From NCBI RefSeq assembly GCF_027596085.1, contig NC_072469.1, forward strand, positions 20,918,781-20,982,780: a stretch of 64,000 nt of DNA, written 5' to 3'. Positions within the stretch are counted from its first letter, which is position 1. Every line of letters starts with the position of its first letter. A model generated the notes under the pieces. The model did not search any database, was not told the DNA's origin, and saw only the letters and a program-made list of their open reading frames with translations. Shown piece by piece: positions 36,701-45,796 of this stretch. This DNA comes from Anoplopoma fimbria. Taxonomy: Eukaryota > Chordata > Actinopteri > Perciformes > Anoplopomatidae. Both the position numbers and the translations under genes were made by a program.

Positions 36701-39700
36701 CTCACTCTTTGCAGCTGCCTTAGTCATTAACACTCCCCTACTCAGTTTCACCTGTATTTTACCTACAGGTTCATCTGTCTTTGGGCAAGATAGTCACACT
36801 CCCTAAGATGAACTGTGCTGTAACTGCCCCGAACCTCTGGCTTTGCTGTGCTGTGGTGCCTCTCATTTCAGAGATCAACAGATCTTAACAAGAAAATAAA
36901 ATCTTCCACAACCTACTGCTTCTCCTCATCCCTTTCTTTTTCTAAGGTATGGGCGCATCAATACATGCCAGCGACTACTGGAGACCATCACAGACTCTCG
37001 TCTGCTAAATGAAGGTGACGAGCGAGGCCTGACACCTCTCCATTTGGCTTCAAAAGAGGGGCACACCAAGGTGGTACAGCTGCTGCTGCGCAAAGGAGCT
37101 CTCCTTCACAGGTAAAGTCATGTGCTTGTAGAGGAGCATGCACAAACATAAAAAGTACTTATACTGTACATGCAAAAGTACTATGTACTATGATTTTAGA
37201 AGTCAAATGTCCAGCAACACTTGTAGTACCAAGTGCAAGACTGTTGACAATAATTGTGTTGCTGGTGCTTTGATCTCTTAGCACTTTTTATCTACTCCAT
37301 AGTCCTTATAAAAAGGGGAAGCAGTGCCAGAAATCCCTCCTCTGCTTCTTGTTTACAGTGATTACAAGGGCTGGACTTGTCTGCACCAGGCTGCATCTGC
37401 AGGATACACACAAACTATGGACATTCTCCTGTCAGCCAGTACCAAGTTACTGGATAAAATAGATGAGGATGGGGTATGAATTAATATAATTTCAAAAGGT
37501 TTATCATTTTTCCAATTCTGTATTAAATTTCCTCCTCTTTGTGATGACAATTTGGAGGCTATAGGCCCATTTTTTGCAAATTGTAAGATATTTATTATTA
37601 GTAAATACGTCAGACATCAGTGTTCAATGACAGATGCAAAGTACTGTCTCCTGTTATGTACTGATGTACTAGAACACTGCACTCCACATCGCAGCAAGAG
37701 AGGGACATGTGGCTGCAGTCAGTCTCCTGCTGTCTCGCGGAGCAGAGCTCATCTTAAACAAGAATGAAACTTCGTTCCTCCATGAGGCTGTGCAAAATGG
37801 GAGAAAAGATGTGGTCAATGCTATTATTGACAGTGACAGGTAATGTATGAATACAAACAGCTATTAAATTACGTAAAGGCACAACTTAAAACAATTTTAA
37901 AACTGCAGATGTTTTTATGTGCTTCCACTGTCATTCAATTCTGGGTGTATAGATTTCTGTTTGCAAAAAACTACCAATTAAGAACACTTAAATCCCAAAT
38001 TCTTCTGAGCAAGTTGTAGTTACTTTGAAGCTGCAGTTAGTTACTCTAATCAAAAATATATTTTGTTATAATATATACTCAAACTGAAATGGTATATAAC
38101 ACAGATAATCTCTGAAATGTAGGTTTTTCTGACGAAGTGTCAACTACTGCTCATGAATTCCGATCAAAGTGTCAAACGTGCTGATTGATTAGGAATCAAG
38201 ATAGTGTTAATCTAATGCCTTTTTCTCGCTAGGCAACTGTTTAGCTGGTAAATGAGAAAGTTTGTTCCGGTCGACTGGCAGTGCCTGGTTTTGGTGCAAC
38301 AGTTTTCAACATTGAGACAGAGTCACGATCTTTTTACAGCTAAGCACTGTACTAAAATAAAAAGTAGCTTTCTGATTAATTTGTGTATTTCTTCTTCCAG
38401 ATCTTCTGAGGCTTTAAAACTGTTCAAATCTGGTTCTGCCCAGCGAAGTCCCATTCTAGACATGATTGAGTTTCTGCCTGAGACCTACAAGGTTTGCCAC
38501 TGGCAAAGAAAAGATGACCTTATAACTTGTCTCTTTCTGCACTTTCTAATGGTTCTAGTTGAGCATTTTTGTAAGAATGTGTAAAACACTTAGATACTCT
38601 GTCACTGTGTTTTTCTACTTTCTTCAATAGCACCTATTGGACCGCTGTGTGAGGGAATCTGATCATGATCACAACAGTCCTGACTATTATGTAACACACC
38701 TACAAAACACACAATAAAAACACCACAGCAGTCTATATTGTATGAAGCATATGATAGGCCAAAATGATCGCCAATTAATCAATTCTTTATACTTTTTTTT
38801 AGATTGAATACAACTTCAAATGGCTCCAAGCTCCCCTTGCAGCAAGGAAGATAATTGTCAAGGACATGAAAGTCCAGCCACTAGTTGCACTCAACGTAAG
38901 CAACTTTTGGTTCAGCAGAATGCACATGATCTACTACATGATTGATAAGAAGTAAAGCTGATTTGTAGTCACTGTGTTCACAGGCTCACATTTTGCACGT
39001 ATAAGCTCATACTAGGGTCAGACAATTCATCCATAAGGGACAGTTGTGAATATTTCCTCTTTTCAAACCTTTGTCAAGTTTCCTCAGATTTCCATTACTC
39101 TAGCTAAAGGATAAGCAGTTAAAGATAATGGATGGATGATTGGATGGATGATGGATGGATGATTGGATGGATGGATGGATAGCTAAAGAGCATATACTGC
39201 TGCTGTCATAGTCCTCTATCTTTGCCTCCTTGGAGAGAGGCATAAAGGTGGCAGGCTAGCAGGGAACATACGTACAAATCTGGCTAGGATGCTATGAGTC
39301 AACTTAAAAAAAGGCAAGGCCCTGTGATCGCTGGTCAGTTATTCTCCGAGACCCCTACGAGGGTCCAGGTGGGAATAAACTGTGAGGTTAGTTACTGCTC
39401 TCCTCCTGTTATTGCTACCATGAGTTGGATAGGACAAGCTTCTAAATGTAGTTATTTGTAGTCAAGAGGTCTTATGATGCATTGCCATCATAGACTGTTC
39501 TTGATATTAACTATTTGCAGTGGATATATCAGGGGACAGCTCATTTGCGGGGCCACATCAACTCACCATTCACTGATTGCCATGTGGGACAGGTTATTTT
39601 GATTTCTGAAGAGGCTAAGCTGTGAGCAATGAACATCGTGATGTAAATCCATATTTTGATATTGTTGTGTTTTTTGGAGATACACCTAAACACAGACACA

Positions 39701-42700
39701 GACTCAGGAGTAGAAGATTATTAAAGAGATTTATTGTAGCAAAAGCTGAGGGCGGCGAATAATGATCAGGGAGACTTGAGCGAGGCGGATGAGTGAGAAG
39801 GGAATGGTGTGGATTGCTGGAGGTGGCTGGTGGAAAGCTGGTTGTATGCAGGCAGGAAGGTTTGCAGGCAGGTTGGCAGAAGAAGATGTTCCTGGAGCGC
39901 AAGAGAACAAGGTTAGACAAGGATATACACGAGGAACACTAGATAATCAAGAGATGCCTGAGGCTTTTACTAACACTGTAGCGGACTGAATAATATTGAG
40001 ATGAGTGGATGAGCAACCAGGTTAGATAAACTGCAGTGTGATGAGCTTGATTGAAGGCAGGTGTTTGTAATCAGCAGGTAACCGTGAGGGAGCAGGTGAG
40101 GGAGCGCCATGCCCACACACAGCCACACACAGCGTTACAAAACTATGTAAAGCCCACTGCAGCTGACCTTACAAACTACCTACTGTTGAATGCAGTATGC
40201 ATTCAATTGGGACATACTATTTCGTCATAACATTGCACTTTGAACTTTGATCCTCTTGTTCATGTACTGCTGTGAAAAGGATTGTGGGTCAGAATAGCCA
40301 AAAAAGCATGATGGCTTGCCTACTGCAAAATTGCAATCTCTTAGCGTACATTATGCAATATTTCACACAATCACCATCACTTGACTGACGTTGTTCTACA
40401 TCATGCCTGTGATTCAAAACGATGCACATCATTTGAAATTGTTTGCTGCTATAGCTGTCAGGCTGTTATTTTCTGCTTGTAAAAATGTTGTGCCATTAAC
40501 AGCAAGCTGTTACTTATTGTGCAGGCAATGGTGCAGTACAACCGCATCGAACTGCTCAACCATCCTGTCTGCAAAAAGTACCTGGCAATGAAGTGGTGTG
40601 TATGCACGAGTGAAACTTCTCATTCTGATATGTTGCAACTATACAGACCACATAAAAAAAAAATCTTCTGAATGCACCAAATACAAATGCATTATTAACT
40701 TTGAATGTTATACTTCTAGTGTTAAAACTGTCTTTTTTTAAAATCCACAGGTCTGCATATGGGAGCATAGCTCATGTGCTTAATATGTTCATGTACCTGT
40801 TAGGCCTGCTTCCCCTAACTCACCTGATGGTGACTCTGAGGCCAACTCTGAACAACACTGTCGCGGGCAAGCACAATATCATCATGGTGCAAGTGTCTTT
40901 CTTTGAGGTACTATTGACATTGATAATCATTATTAAAGAAGTTGAAGCTCTTACTTAGCTTATGTGTAATTCTGGTTCCAAATGCATCAACCTTTGTCAT
41001 GATGATTCAATCTTTCTAGATAATGTCAATCTCAATATATTTCATTTCACAGCAAAATCTGTTCTTATCAATCTGTATGGCAATGGTCTTGGTCATGAAC
41101 GTCTGCTCCATAGTGAAGGAATTGGTGCAGATGTCCCAACAGGTAATGTTACCCAAGTGTCGTTACCTAACATAAATCTGTCCAGCATCCGGTCTGTGTG
41201 GACACATTACCAATCAGGTGTGATGGATGAGCAGGGTCACTGAATCACCGCTGTCAGGATGTCACCTCCACACTAGTCATTTTGATCATAAAAAACGGAA
41301 ACACTTCCACATCAGATGTTTAGGAATATAACGTGTTGTTTGCATGATTGTTTGAAGAGATCAACATAGACCAGATTTTTCCTTTTTAGGAGGGAGGACA
41401 GGCACTGTTTAGGGGGAGATAGCAGGTCAACAGTACATGTCACATTGAAGTGGCGTACACCATCTGAAGGTGTCAATTCTTTCTAGTTACAAATCTGCAA
41501 TAAACATTGTGCTTTGGTTAGGCCCCTATTCAAATTTTAGAAAGGGCTTAGAACATTATGATGGAAGTGTAATAGGGCCATTCTCATGCTGAGGCTGTGA
41601 ATATCCTAGATGTCACAACAGGTCACTTTATATAATGAGGTCAAGTTAAAGAAAAGCGTCTCAGTATGTGAAATGACTACTATGGGGACTAAACTTATCC
41701 CTAATAAATACAATTAGGCTTGTTGAATCCACAAGAGTGTTAACTTTCCAGTTATACCCAATTTATGCAATTCCAAGACTGTTAAGGGAACTGCTGCAGC
41801 CTCTTGAAGACAGTATTGTCCTACAGTTCTCACAAGGTTAAAGGCCCATTGTGTAAGATGTAATGGCATATAGTGGTGGTTTGCAGATTGCAACCAACTA
41901 AATACCCCTCTGCTCATCCCCTCCCTTTCCAAGCGTGTTAGGGATTTACTTTGGCCTTCAGGTATGGATACTTTTATTACATTTAGTAGCTACTCTTATC
42001 TTTTTAGTAGCTTACTCTGTTCTTCTACATTACTAAAAGATTGCTTTTAAAATAGAATTTTAAAAACAAACAAATTCAGAACAGGATTAGAATTTTTACT
42101 TTAAATATATCTAAATATTGGTATGGAGCAGCAACAGTTATGTTTACATCAACAAAGTAATTCATTCACATCTCACTGGAAACAAATGTAAAATTTCTGA
42201 GTGGATTTTATAAAGAATGAAGAACACAGACAACCACTAGTATCAGTCATTTCTCCTGTCTTTTACAAGAAATTTACAAGAACAAACTGAGACAAACAGT
42301 AAACTTAAGACAGACAGATTCTGTTTAAGTTTTTGGCCAATCGTGCTGTGCTTGTGTGAACATAGGGGCGGTGGGCGATTGAATTAGGTTTCACTTTTGT
42401 TTACATGTTGATGCTTGTTGCACAGATGTATAGATAAAGCATTGGGTTTTTTGTAGCGTGATAATAAATTACATTAAAGCACGTCACGTCAGTGTTCATC
42501 AATACACCAGTAACGGCACTGGGACCCGTTTCATACCCGTTTTTCAGAACCTATCCTTACCGAATTGTAGAAAACCTGAATCGCTCTCGCCAATGCCAGT
42601 GTCCCTTCTGTCCAAAAAGTCCAAATAATTTCCCCACACTGTTCATTTAAGTGAAATACTGGCGAGGCGAACATTTGGGTGCAAGTACATCAGGCAGTTA

Positions 42701-45700
42701 TCTGTGCTGAATGAAATGTTGTGAAAAATCTGCAAGGTTGTTGGTCTGTCTAATTATTTTGTGTTTTTGGTGATTTTTCTTTTCTTGTCACTAAAAGCGC
42801 TGGAATTACTTCAAGGATTATTCAAACCAGAGTGACTGGATTTCCGCTGTCCTCGCTCTTCTGTTCATGATTCCCACCATCCTCAATGCAGAGGGTTCTT
42901 TACACTGGCAAGCAGGGGCCATGGCAGTTTTAAGCTCCTGGATTGGATTCCTCTTTTATCTCCAGAGGTACTGTTCACTCTGACTTAATAGCGCCACTTG
43001 GACATAATGTCTTTTTTAATGATGTATAAAGGTGACTCCTGTTTCTCCAGATTTGAGGGCATTGGCATCTATGTTGTGATGTTTTGGGAGATCATGAGGA
43101 CCCTGGTCCGTATTGTGATGCTTTTCTTGTTCCTGGTGTTAGCCTTCGGTTTGGCGTTCCATGCTCTGATGCTAAACCAGGTAGGAGCAATTACTTATTT
43201 TTACCACACCTCTGCTTCATGCTTTAAACCTTAGTTCAAGCTATAGGCTTACTCTCATATCAAATAATACCGAAGGCTTTTCCTCTTGAAATGCACTATG
43301 TAAAGCTAAAGTAACTGGCTGCTGGCATTCATATTTACTGTACAGACATGAGAATGGTATCAATCTTGCAAAACTATTTCCTTTAAACTGATGTTGGCAT
43401 TAGAAAAAAAAAATCCTCCTTTATGGATCATGAATATAAAAAGCACATATTAAGGGTAATTACCACAGTAGGTGACAAGGTATCTTGGCCTGGATCAAAG
43501 AGTTTGAGAGACTCACCAAAGGACAAAATAAACAACTCACTGTAATGGGTTGAACACATTTGTTAGCATTGTTTTGTCCCCAGCACATCACTTTTTAATT
43601 GACTGTGTGTTACATTCTCTTGATGCTATGTTTTTTACCTTTAGAAAGAGTTTGACAGCGTGCCGCTCTCTGTGATGCAAAGTTTTGTGATGATGGTCGG
43701 GGAGCTGAACTACCAAAATAACATCCTGGACACTTATCTGAAGCATGAACTTCCTTTTGGCCCCCTGACTTACTTCATTTTTGTGAACTTTGTTCTGCTC
43801 ATGCCAATATTGCTGGTGAACCTGATGGTAAGTATGCTCTGACAGCCACTTTCATTGTGACCTTACAGACATCTACTGCTCACACAACTAATAGTAGTTG
43901 GTACTTTTAAATAAAGGAACAAATGGTATGGTTCTTATTAGTTTTTGTTGCGTTGTAGATTGGTCTAGCTGTTGGAGACATTGCTGAAGTACAAAGAAAT
44001 GCAGCCCTGAAAAGAATTGGCATGCAGGTAAGTATTGAAATAGCTGATTTTTTGTTATGTATGTTGCATTTTCAAAACATAAAAGTTATCTTTTATCCTG
44101 TTTGTTTGTGCTTGCTCAGTCTGCCATGACTTAATGGACCAATAACTACACACAAGCCTAGTATAATGTTGTGGTATTTTGTCCTTAAAGCCATTTTACA
44201 AGTAGACCATTTAACACAGACATGAAAAATAAGATACTTTGGTAGACTGTATATAAGAAGTTTGTGGACTGGGGTTTTGAGGCCTCCAGTTAGTCAGAAT
44301 ATGATATTTTAGACAAGCAAACTATTTAACAAAAAAAAGTTTCTGCACACTCAAATCGATGCAAGAATTAAAACATTTTTAAATGTTACAAATAACTTTC
44401 ACACATTTTGAAAGAGTTCTAAGAAAACCATAAACGAATGTTAACAATGTTCACTGAGGTGATAAATCAAGTGAGAAATAATTTTCTCATAGACTTCCAG
44501 ACAATCAGACTGCTTTTTACAACAAGAGGAATTGCACCCTGGTGGCCAATAGAAAAAAGGTTTAAAAGTTTAAGCCATGTCATGTTATTGGCAGGAGACT
44601 ACGTACTGTAATGTAATACTGTACTGTATACAGTACTGTAAAGAGTATATAGTATTACAGTATACAGTTCTTTTTCAAATAAGTAACAAAACCCAAATAT
44701 AGCTATTACCTATATTTCATCACAAACACAGCCTGTATAGTTAAGGCAACATTTTTATGAAAAGTGCCTAATGTGACAGATGTACTTTAGAATATAAGTA
44801 ATGATATTTGTTTAGTTTAAGAATGTGTCAACCTTAGGTTGAACATAACTTCAAAATTGCACCTCTGGTTTAAAATCTGAATTTCTGACCCCAGATTGAT
44901 CTGCACACCGCTCTGGAAGACAAGCTGCCTTATTGGTTTATGAAACGAGTCGACAAACCCTCCCTCATCATCTACCCTAATCGCCACTGCTCCAGGGTAA
45001 ATCAGATACTGTACATCATATTACTTAGTCTTTGTAACTAATGTCAGATCCCTTTCTTAAACCTTTCTACCTGTTAACAGAACTATATTAGGCAGATTTT
45101 CATCGGTGAGGAGGAGAAGAATGATGTCTGGAATCGACTGCAGGTCAAACCACCGGGCTGCACTGTGCTGGAGAACGAGCTCAAAAAGCAGAAGCTCAGG
45201 TAAACCACACCAGGTTGCTAATGAGATTTAACTAGAGTCAAATTTCTATTCCCTGGAATCATAAACTGTACTCACCCCTGAGATGATGGATATGTTTGTA
45301 ATTATTACTCAAAATACATTCAACCACCATAAGGAATGCAACAATTGTGGTATATTCATAGGGTATGTTTAACAATTGTTGATGCATGAGCGGCCCCTAG
45401 TGGTTACATAGAAATATAGACTGTTACCAGGTCACAGAAAAATGTAGTTCACTGTATAACTTTCTATAATAAGCATAAGGAGCCACTCAGCAGTATCGCC
45501 CTCCAGAAAGCCTAATTATTATTCCATTGAAGTTTAAATGAAGACTATCTCTGAGCCACATCTCTGATGTTTTTCACCTCAGGCTTAAAGAGGTGTCAAG
45601 CACGATGGAGAAGCAGCACAACCTCCTGAAGCTAATCATCCAGAAGATGGAGATCACCTCGGAGGCAGACGAGTACGATGGCCCGGTTAACATCAGAGGC

Positions 45701-45796
45701 AACATGTGGCACAGCTTGAGTCAGGCTAAGCGAAGAGGACATGGCACGTCTCAGTGGGTCCCACTGATGAAGGCCATCAAGTCCAAAATAAACTGA
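28563..45796 (+). CDS. trpa1: trpa1, TRPA1 chemosensory cation channel (complete, 27 coding exons)
   Basis: TRPA1 is a tetrameric, calcium-permeable plasma-membrane channel of sensory neurons, opened by reactive irritants and in some lineages by temperature. Joining the 27 exons listed separately gives 3357 bases: 1118 codons and a TGA at 45794-45796, with all splice phases agreeing. Human TRPA1 has 1119 residues and 27 exons. In order: a short N-terminus, about 16 ankyrin repeats (residues about 45-600, many with TPLH cores), a linker with the electrophile-sensing region (about 603-710), S1 (about 713-733), S2-S4 (about 761-848), S5 (about 866-889), a pore loop with VGELNY, S6, a TRP helix (IGLAVGDIAEVQ) and a C-terminal coiled coil (LLKLIIQKMEI). 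The calcium-site positions E783, Q786 and N800 match the human site, with D803 for glutamate. Several reactive cysteines are replaced (see findings). No frameshift or stop is seen. Teleosts may carry one or two trpa1 genes; which one this is cannot be said. Confidence 0.97.
29114..29276 (+). CDS. trpa1: trpa1 exon 2 (residues 33-87)
   Basis: Begins LAEKGDLALLQ and holds the first ankyrin unit with SPLHHAAAGDH. Acceptors at 29113 and 29122 are both in phase. The first is chosen because it gives a normal ankyrin start (VFE-LAEKGD) and has the better pyrimidine tract; the second would drop three residues. Confidence 0.85.
29517..29692 (+). CDS. trpa1: trpa1 exon 3 (residues 87-145)
   Basis: Two ankyrin units, with TPLHWAVEKN and SPLHLAVSQGH cores. 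Acceptor CCCAG, donor GTGAGA, ends in phase 0. Confidence 0.95.
30637..30744 (+). CDS. trpa1: trpa1 exon 4 (residues 146-181)
   Basis: One ankyrin unit with NTPVILACSINN. Acceptor CTGCAG, donor GTATGT, 108 bases, phase 0 at both ends. Confidence 0.93.
30936..31044 (+). CDS. trpa1: trpa1 exon 5 (residues 182-218)
   Basis: Ankyrin unit containing FPVHAAAFAGAKKA. Acceptor CAAAG is weaker than the others; donor GTATGA. One base of codon 218 is contributed. Confidence 0.9.
31613..31758 (+). CDS. trpa1: trpa1 exon 6 (residues 218-266)
   Basis: Ankyrin unit with SPLHLAVRGGNIEAIRLCI. Acceptor GGCAG, donor GTAATT, ends in phase 0. Confidence 0.93.
32410..32546 (+). CDS. trpa1: trpa1 exon 7 (residues 267-312)
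   Basis: Ankyrin unit with STPLHLACTQGAIDAVKLM, ending at QTPLHR. Acceptor GTGCAG, donor GTGAGC, phase 2. Confidence 0.95.
32645..33020. mobile_element. short nonautonomous element in trpa1 intron 7
   Basis: The block has segments I know from a common teleost interspersed repeat: GGAATAGTTCGACAT near the left end, GGGACTATTTCTTG, and TTACCTTTGGACAAAGCAAGG on the right. A related but diverged copy lies at about 62.92-63.41 kb. There is no coding capacity. A foldback or long inverted-repeat MITE is likely; the family is not named and the edges are approximate. Confidence 0.5.
33647..33695 (+). CDS. trpa1: trpa1 exon 8 (residues 312-328)
   Basis: A small 49-base exon encoding ATIFDHTELAEYLISL. 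Acceptor TTCCAG, donor GTAAGT. Its length is not a multiple of three, so skipping it would break the frame. A CA array starts 10 bases into the following intron. Confidence 0.95.
33706..33734. repeat. (CA)n array next to trpa1 exon 8 donor
   Basis: Twenty-nine bases of CA repeat starting 10 bases after the exon 8 junction. Intronic CA repeats are known hnRNP L sites in other genes; a role here is inference. Confidence 0.95.
33955..34310. repeat. probable interspersed repeat in trpa1 intron 8
   Basis: The segment starts TTAAAGGTGCTACCCATTGC and runs through a hairpin cluster and phrases such as AAACACTGGCCGCAACAGGA, resembling short nonautonomous teleost repeats. There is no coding capacity. 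The assignment rests on general resemblance only. Confidence 0.3.
34018..34064. repeat. overlapping inverted repeats (two competing hairpins)
   Basis: 34018-34030 pairs perfectly with 34036-34048 (13 bp, 5-base loop). 34031-34043 also pairs perfectly with 34052-34064 (13 bp, 8-base loop). The two stems share bases, so only one can form at a time. Confidence 0.9.
34865..34964 (+). CDS. trpa1: trpa1 exon 9 (residues 329-362)
   Basis: Ankyrin unit beginning GADVNSIDCKGNSPLLLATS. Acceptor CCTAAG, donor GTGAGT, phase 1. Confidence 0.95.
35053..35153 (+). CDS. trpa1: trpa1 exon 10 (residues 362-395)
   Basis: Ankyrin unit with ANVNVKDRWGCNFLHLAILQ. The intron before it is only 88 bases. Donor GTCAAT is weak, but frame and homology to TRPA1 support it. 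Confidence 0.93.
35627..35802 (+). CDS. trpa1: trpa1 exon 11 (residues 396-454)
   Basis: Ankyrin units with GCTPLHYACRLG and, at the end, SKDKKSVLHFAA. Acceptor CTGTAG, donor GTGAGT, phase 2. Confidence 0.95.
36947..37111 (+). CDS. trpa1: trpa1 exon 12 (residues 454-509)
   Basis: Encodes YGRINTCQRLLE and the ankyrin core LTPLHLASKEGHTKVVQLLL, a highly conserved TRPA1 stretch. Acceptor CTAAG, donor GTAAAG, phase 2. Confidence 0.95.
37359..37473 (+). CDS. trpa1: trpa1 exon 13 (residues 509-547)
   Basis: Ankyrin unit DYKGWTCLHQAASAGYTQTM, ending KIDEDG. Acceptor TTACAG, donor GTATGA, phase 0. Confidence 0.95.
37673..37839 (+). CDS. trpa1: trpa1 exon 14 (residues 548-603)
   Basis: Last full ankyrin units: NTALHIAAREGHVAAVSLLL and ETSFLHEAVQNGRKDVV. 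Acceptor ACTAG, donor GTAATG, phase 2. Confidence 0.95.
38401..38491 (+). CDS. trpa1: trpa1 exon 15 (residues 603-633)
   Basis: Pre-S1 linker with AQRSPILDMIEFLPETYK. Aligned to human NKCPITEMIEYLPEC, the cysteines matching C621 and C633 are S619 (AGT) and T631 (ACC). Acceptor TTCCAG, donor GTTTGC. Confidence 0.95.
38631..38690 (+). CDS. trpa1: trpa1 exon 16 (residues 634-653)
   Basis: Sixty bases encoding HLLDRCVRE...SPDYY. C639 matches human C641 and is kept; the C651 position is serine. Acceptor AATAG, donor GTAACA, phase 0. Confidence 0.93.
38803..38895 (+). CDS. trpa1: trpa1 exon 17 (residues 654-684)
   Basis: Encodes IEYNFKWLQAPLAARK and ends PLVALN. The position matching human C665 is A663 (GCT). 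The intron before it is only 112 bases and ends in a T-run plus AG; donor GTAAGC. Confidence 0.95.
39128..39180. repeat. (GGAT)n-type tetranucleotide repeat
   Basis: Interrupted GGAT/GATT units in trpa1 intron 17. Confidence 0.9.
39663..40139 (-). mobile_element. possible solo LTR or LTR-like repeat in trpa1 intron 17
   Basis: About 480 bases that start TGTTGTG and end CGTTACA, so TG...CA on both strands. On the minus strand there is a CT-rich body and an AATAAA signal (complement of about 39732-39737) in the last fifth, a layout seen in LTRs of fish retrotransposons. It has no coding part and no clear target-site duplication, so the edges and the LTR call are tentative. Confidence 0.35.
40525..40595 (+). 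CDS. trpa1: trpa1 exon 18 (residues 685-708)
   Basis: Encodes AMVQYNRIELLNHPVCKKYL then AMKW, a near-invariant TRPA1 block. C700 and K707 match human C703 and K710. Acceptor GTGCAG, donor GTGTGT, phase 2. Confidence 0.95.
40751..40907 (+). CDS. trpa1: trpa1 exon 19 (residues 708-760, S1)
   Basis: Contains S1 (VLNMFMYLLGLLPLTHLMV) and the extracellular S1-S2 loop with an NNT sequon that could be N-glycosylated. Acceptor CCACAG, donor GTACTA. Confidence 0.95.
41053..41142 (+). CDS. trpa1: trpa1 exon 20 (residues 761-790, S2)
   Basis: S2 helix (LFLSICMAMVLVMNVCSIV), then KELVQMSQQ with E783 and Q786, which match the human intracellular calcium-site residues E788 and Q791. Acceptor TCACAG, donor GTAATG. 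Confidence 0.95.
41825..41970. mobile_element. short interspersed repeat fragment in trpa1 intron 20
   Basis: Contains AAAGGCCCATTGTGTAAGAT and TTGCAGATTGCAACCAACT, followed by CCCTCCCTTTCCAAGCGTGT, phrases I associate with a widespread teleost nonautonomous element. It looks truncated and non-coding. Confidence 0.45.
42798..42967 (+). CDS. trpa1: trpa1 exon 21 (residues 791-847, S3-S4)
   Basis: Encodes WNYFKDYSNQSDW (N800 and D803 at the calcium site), S3 (ISAVLALLFMIPTIL) and S4 ending GFLFYLQR. Acceptor AAAAG, donor GTACTG, phase 2. Confidence 0.95.
43051..43180 (+). CDS. trpa1: trpa1 exon 22 (residues 847-890, S4-S5 linker and S5)
   Basis: Starts FEGIGIYVVMFWEIM; the positions matching human N855 and C856 are G850 and I851. 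S5 follows, with I868 and V869 at the human S873/T874 positions. Acceptor CTCCAG, donor GTAGGA. Confidence 0.95.
43645..43827 (+). CDS. trpa1: trpa1 exon 23 (residues 891-951, pore and S6)
   Basis: Pore helix QSFVMM, then filter VGELNY, where E910 stands at the human D915 position. F904 matches F909. S6 ends ILLVNLM. Acceptor TTTAG, donor GTAAGT, phase 0. Confidence 0.96.
43959..44027 (+). CDS. trpa1: trpa1 exon 24 (residues 952-974, TRP-like helix)
   Basis: Encodes IGLAVGDIAEVQRNAALKRI and ends GMQ, the conserved helix after S6. Acceptor TTGTAG, donor GTAAGT; 69 bases, phase 0. Confidence 0.96.
44610..44670. repeat. palindrome cluster in trpa1 intron 24
   Basis: GTACTGTATACAGTAC (44621-44636) is a perfect 16-base palindrome. 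Nearby GTAATACTG, GTATTACAG and GTATACAG pieces add imperfect inverted matches. Confidence 0.85.
44895..44996 (+). CDS. trpa1: trpa1 exon 25 (residues 975-1008)
   Basis: Encodes IDLHTALEDKLPYWFMKRVD, matching the human VELHTSLEKKLPLWF region. Acceptor CCCCAG, donor GTAAAT, phase 0. Confidence 0.94.
45081..45199 (+). CDS. trpa1: trpa1 exon 26 (residues 1009-1048)
   Basis: A charged, poorly conserved cytoplasmic stretch (EEEKNDVWNRLQV), ending ELKKQKL. The intron before it is 84 bases. Acceptor AACAG, donor GTAAAC, phase 2. Confidence 0.93.
45583..45796 (+). CDS. trpa1: trpa1 exon 27 (residues 1048-1118, C-terminus)
   Basis: Last coding exon. The coiled coil EKQHNLLKLIIQKMEITSEA closely matches human TRPA1. 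The frame ends KSKIN and TGA. No AATAAA is seen in the next 400 bases, so the poly(A) site is not assigned. Confidence 0.95.
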
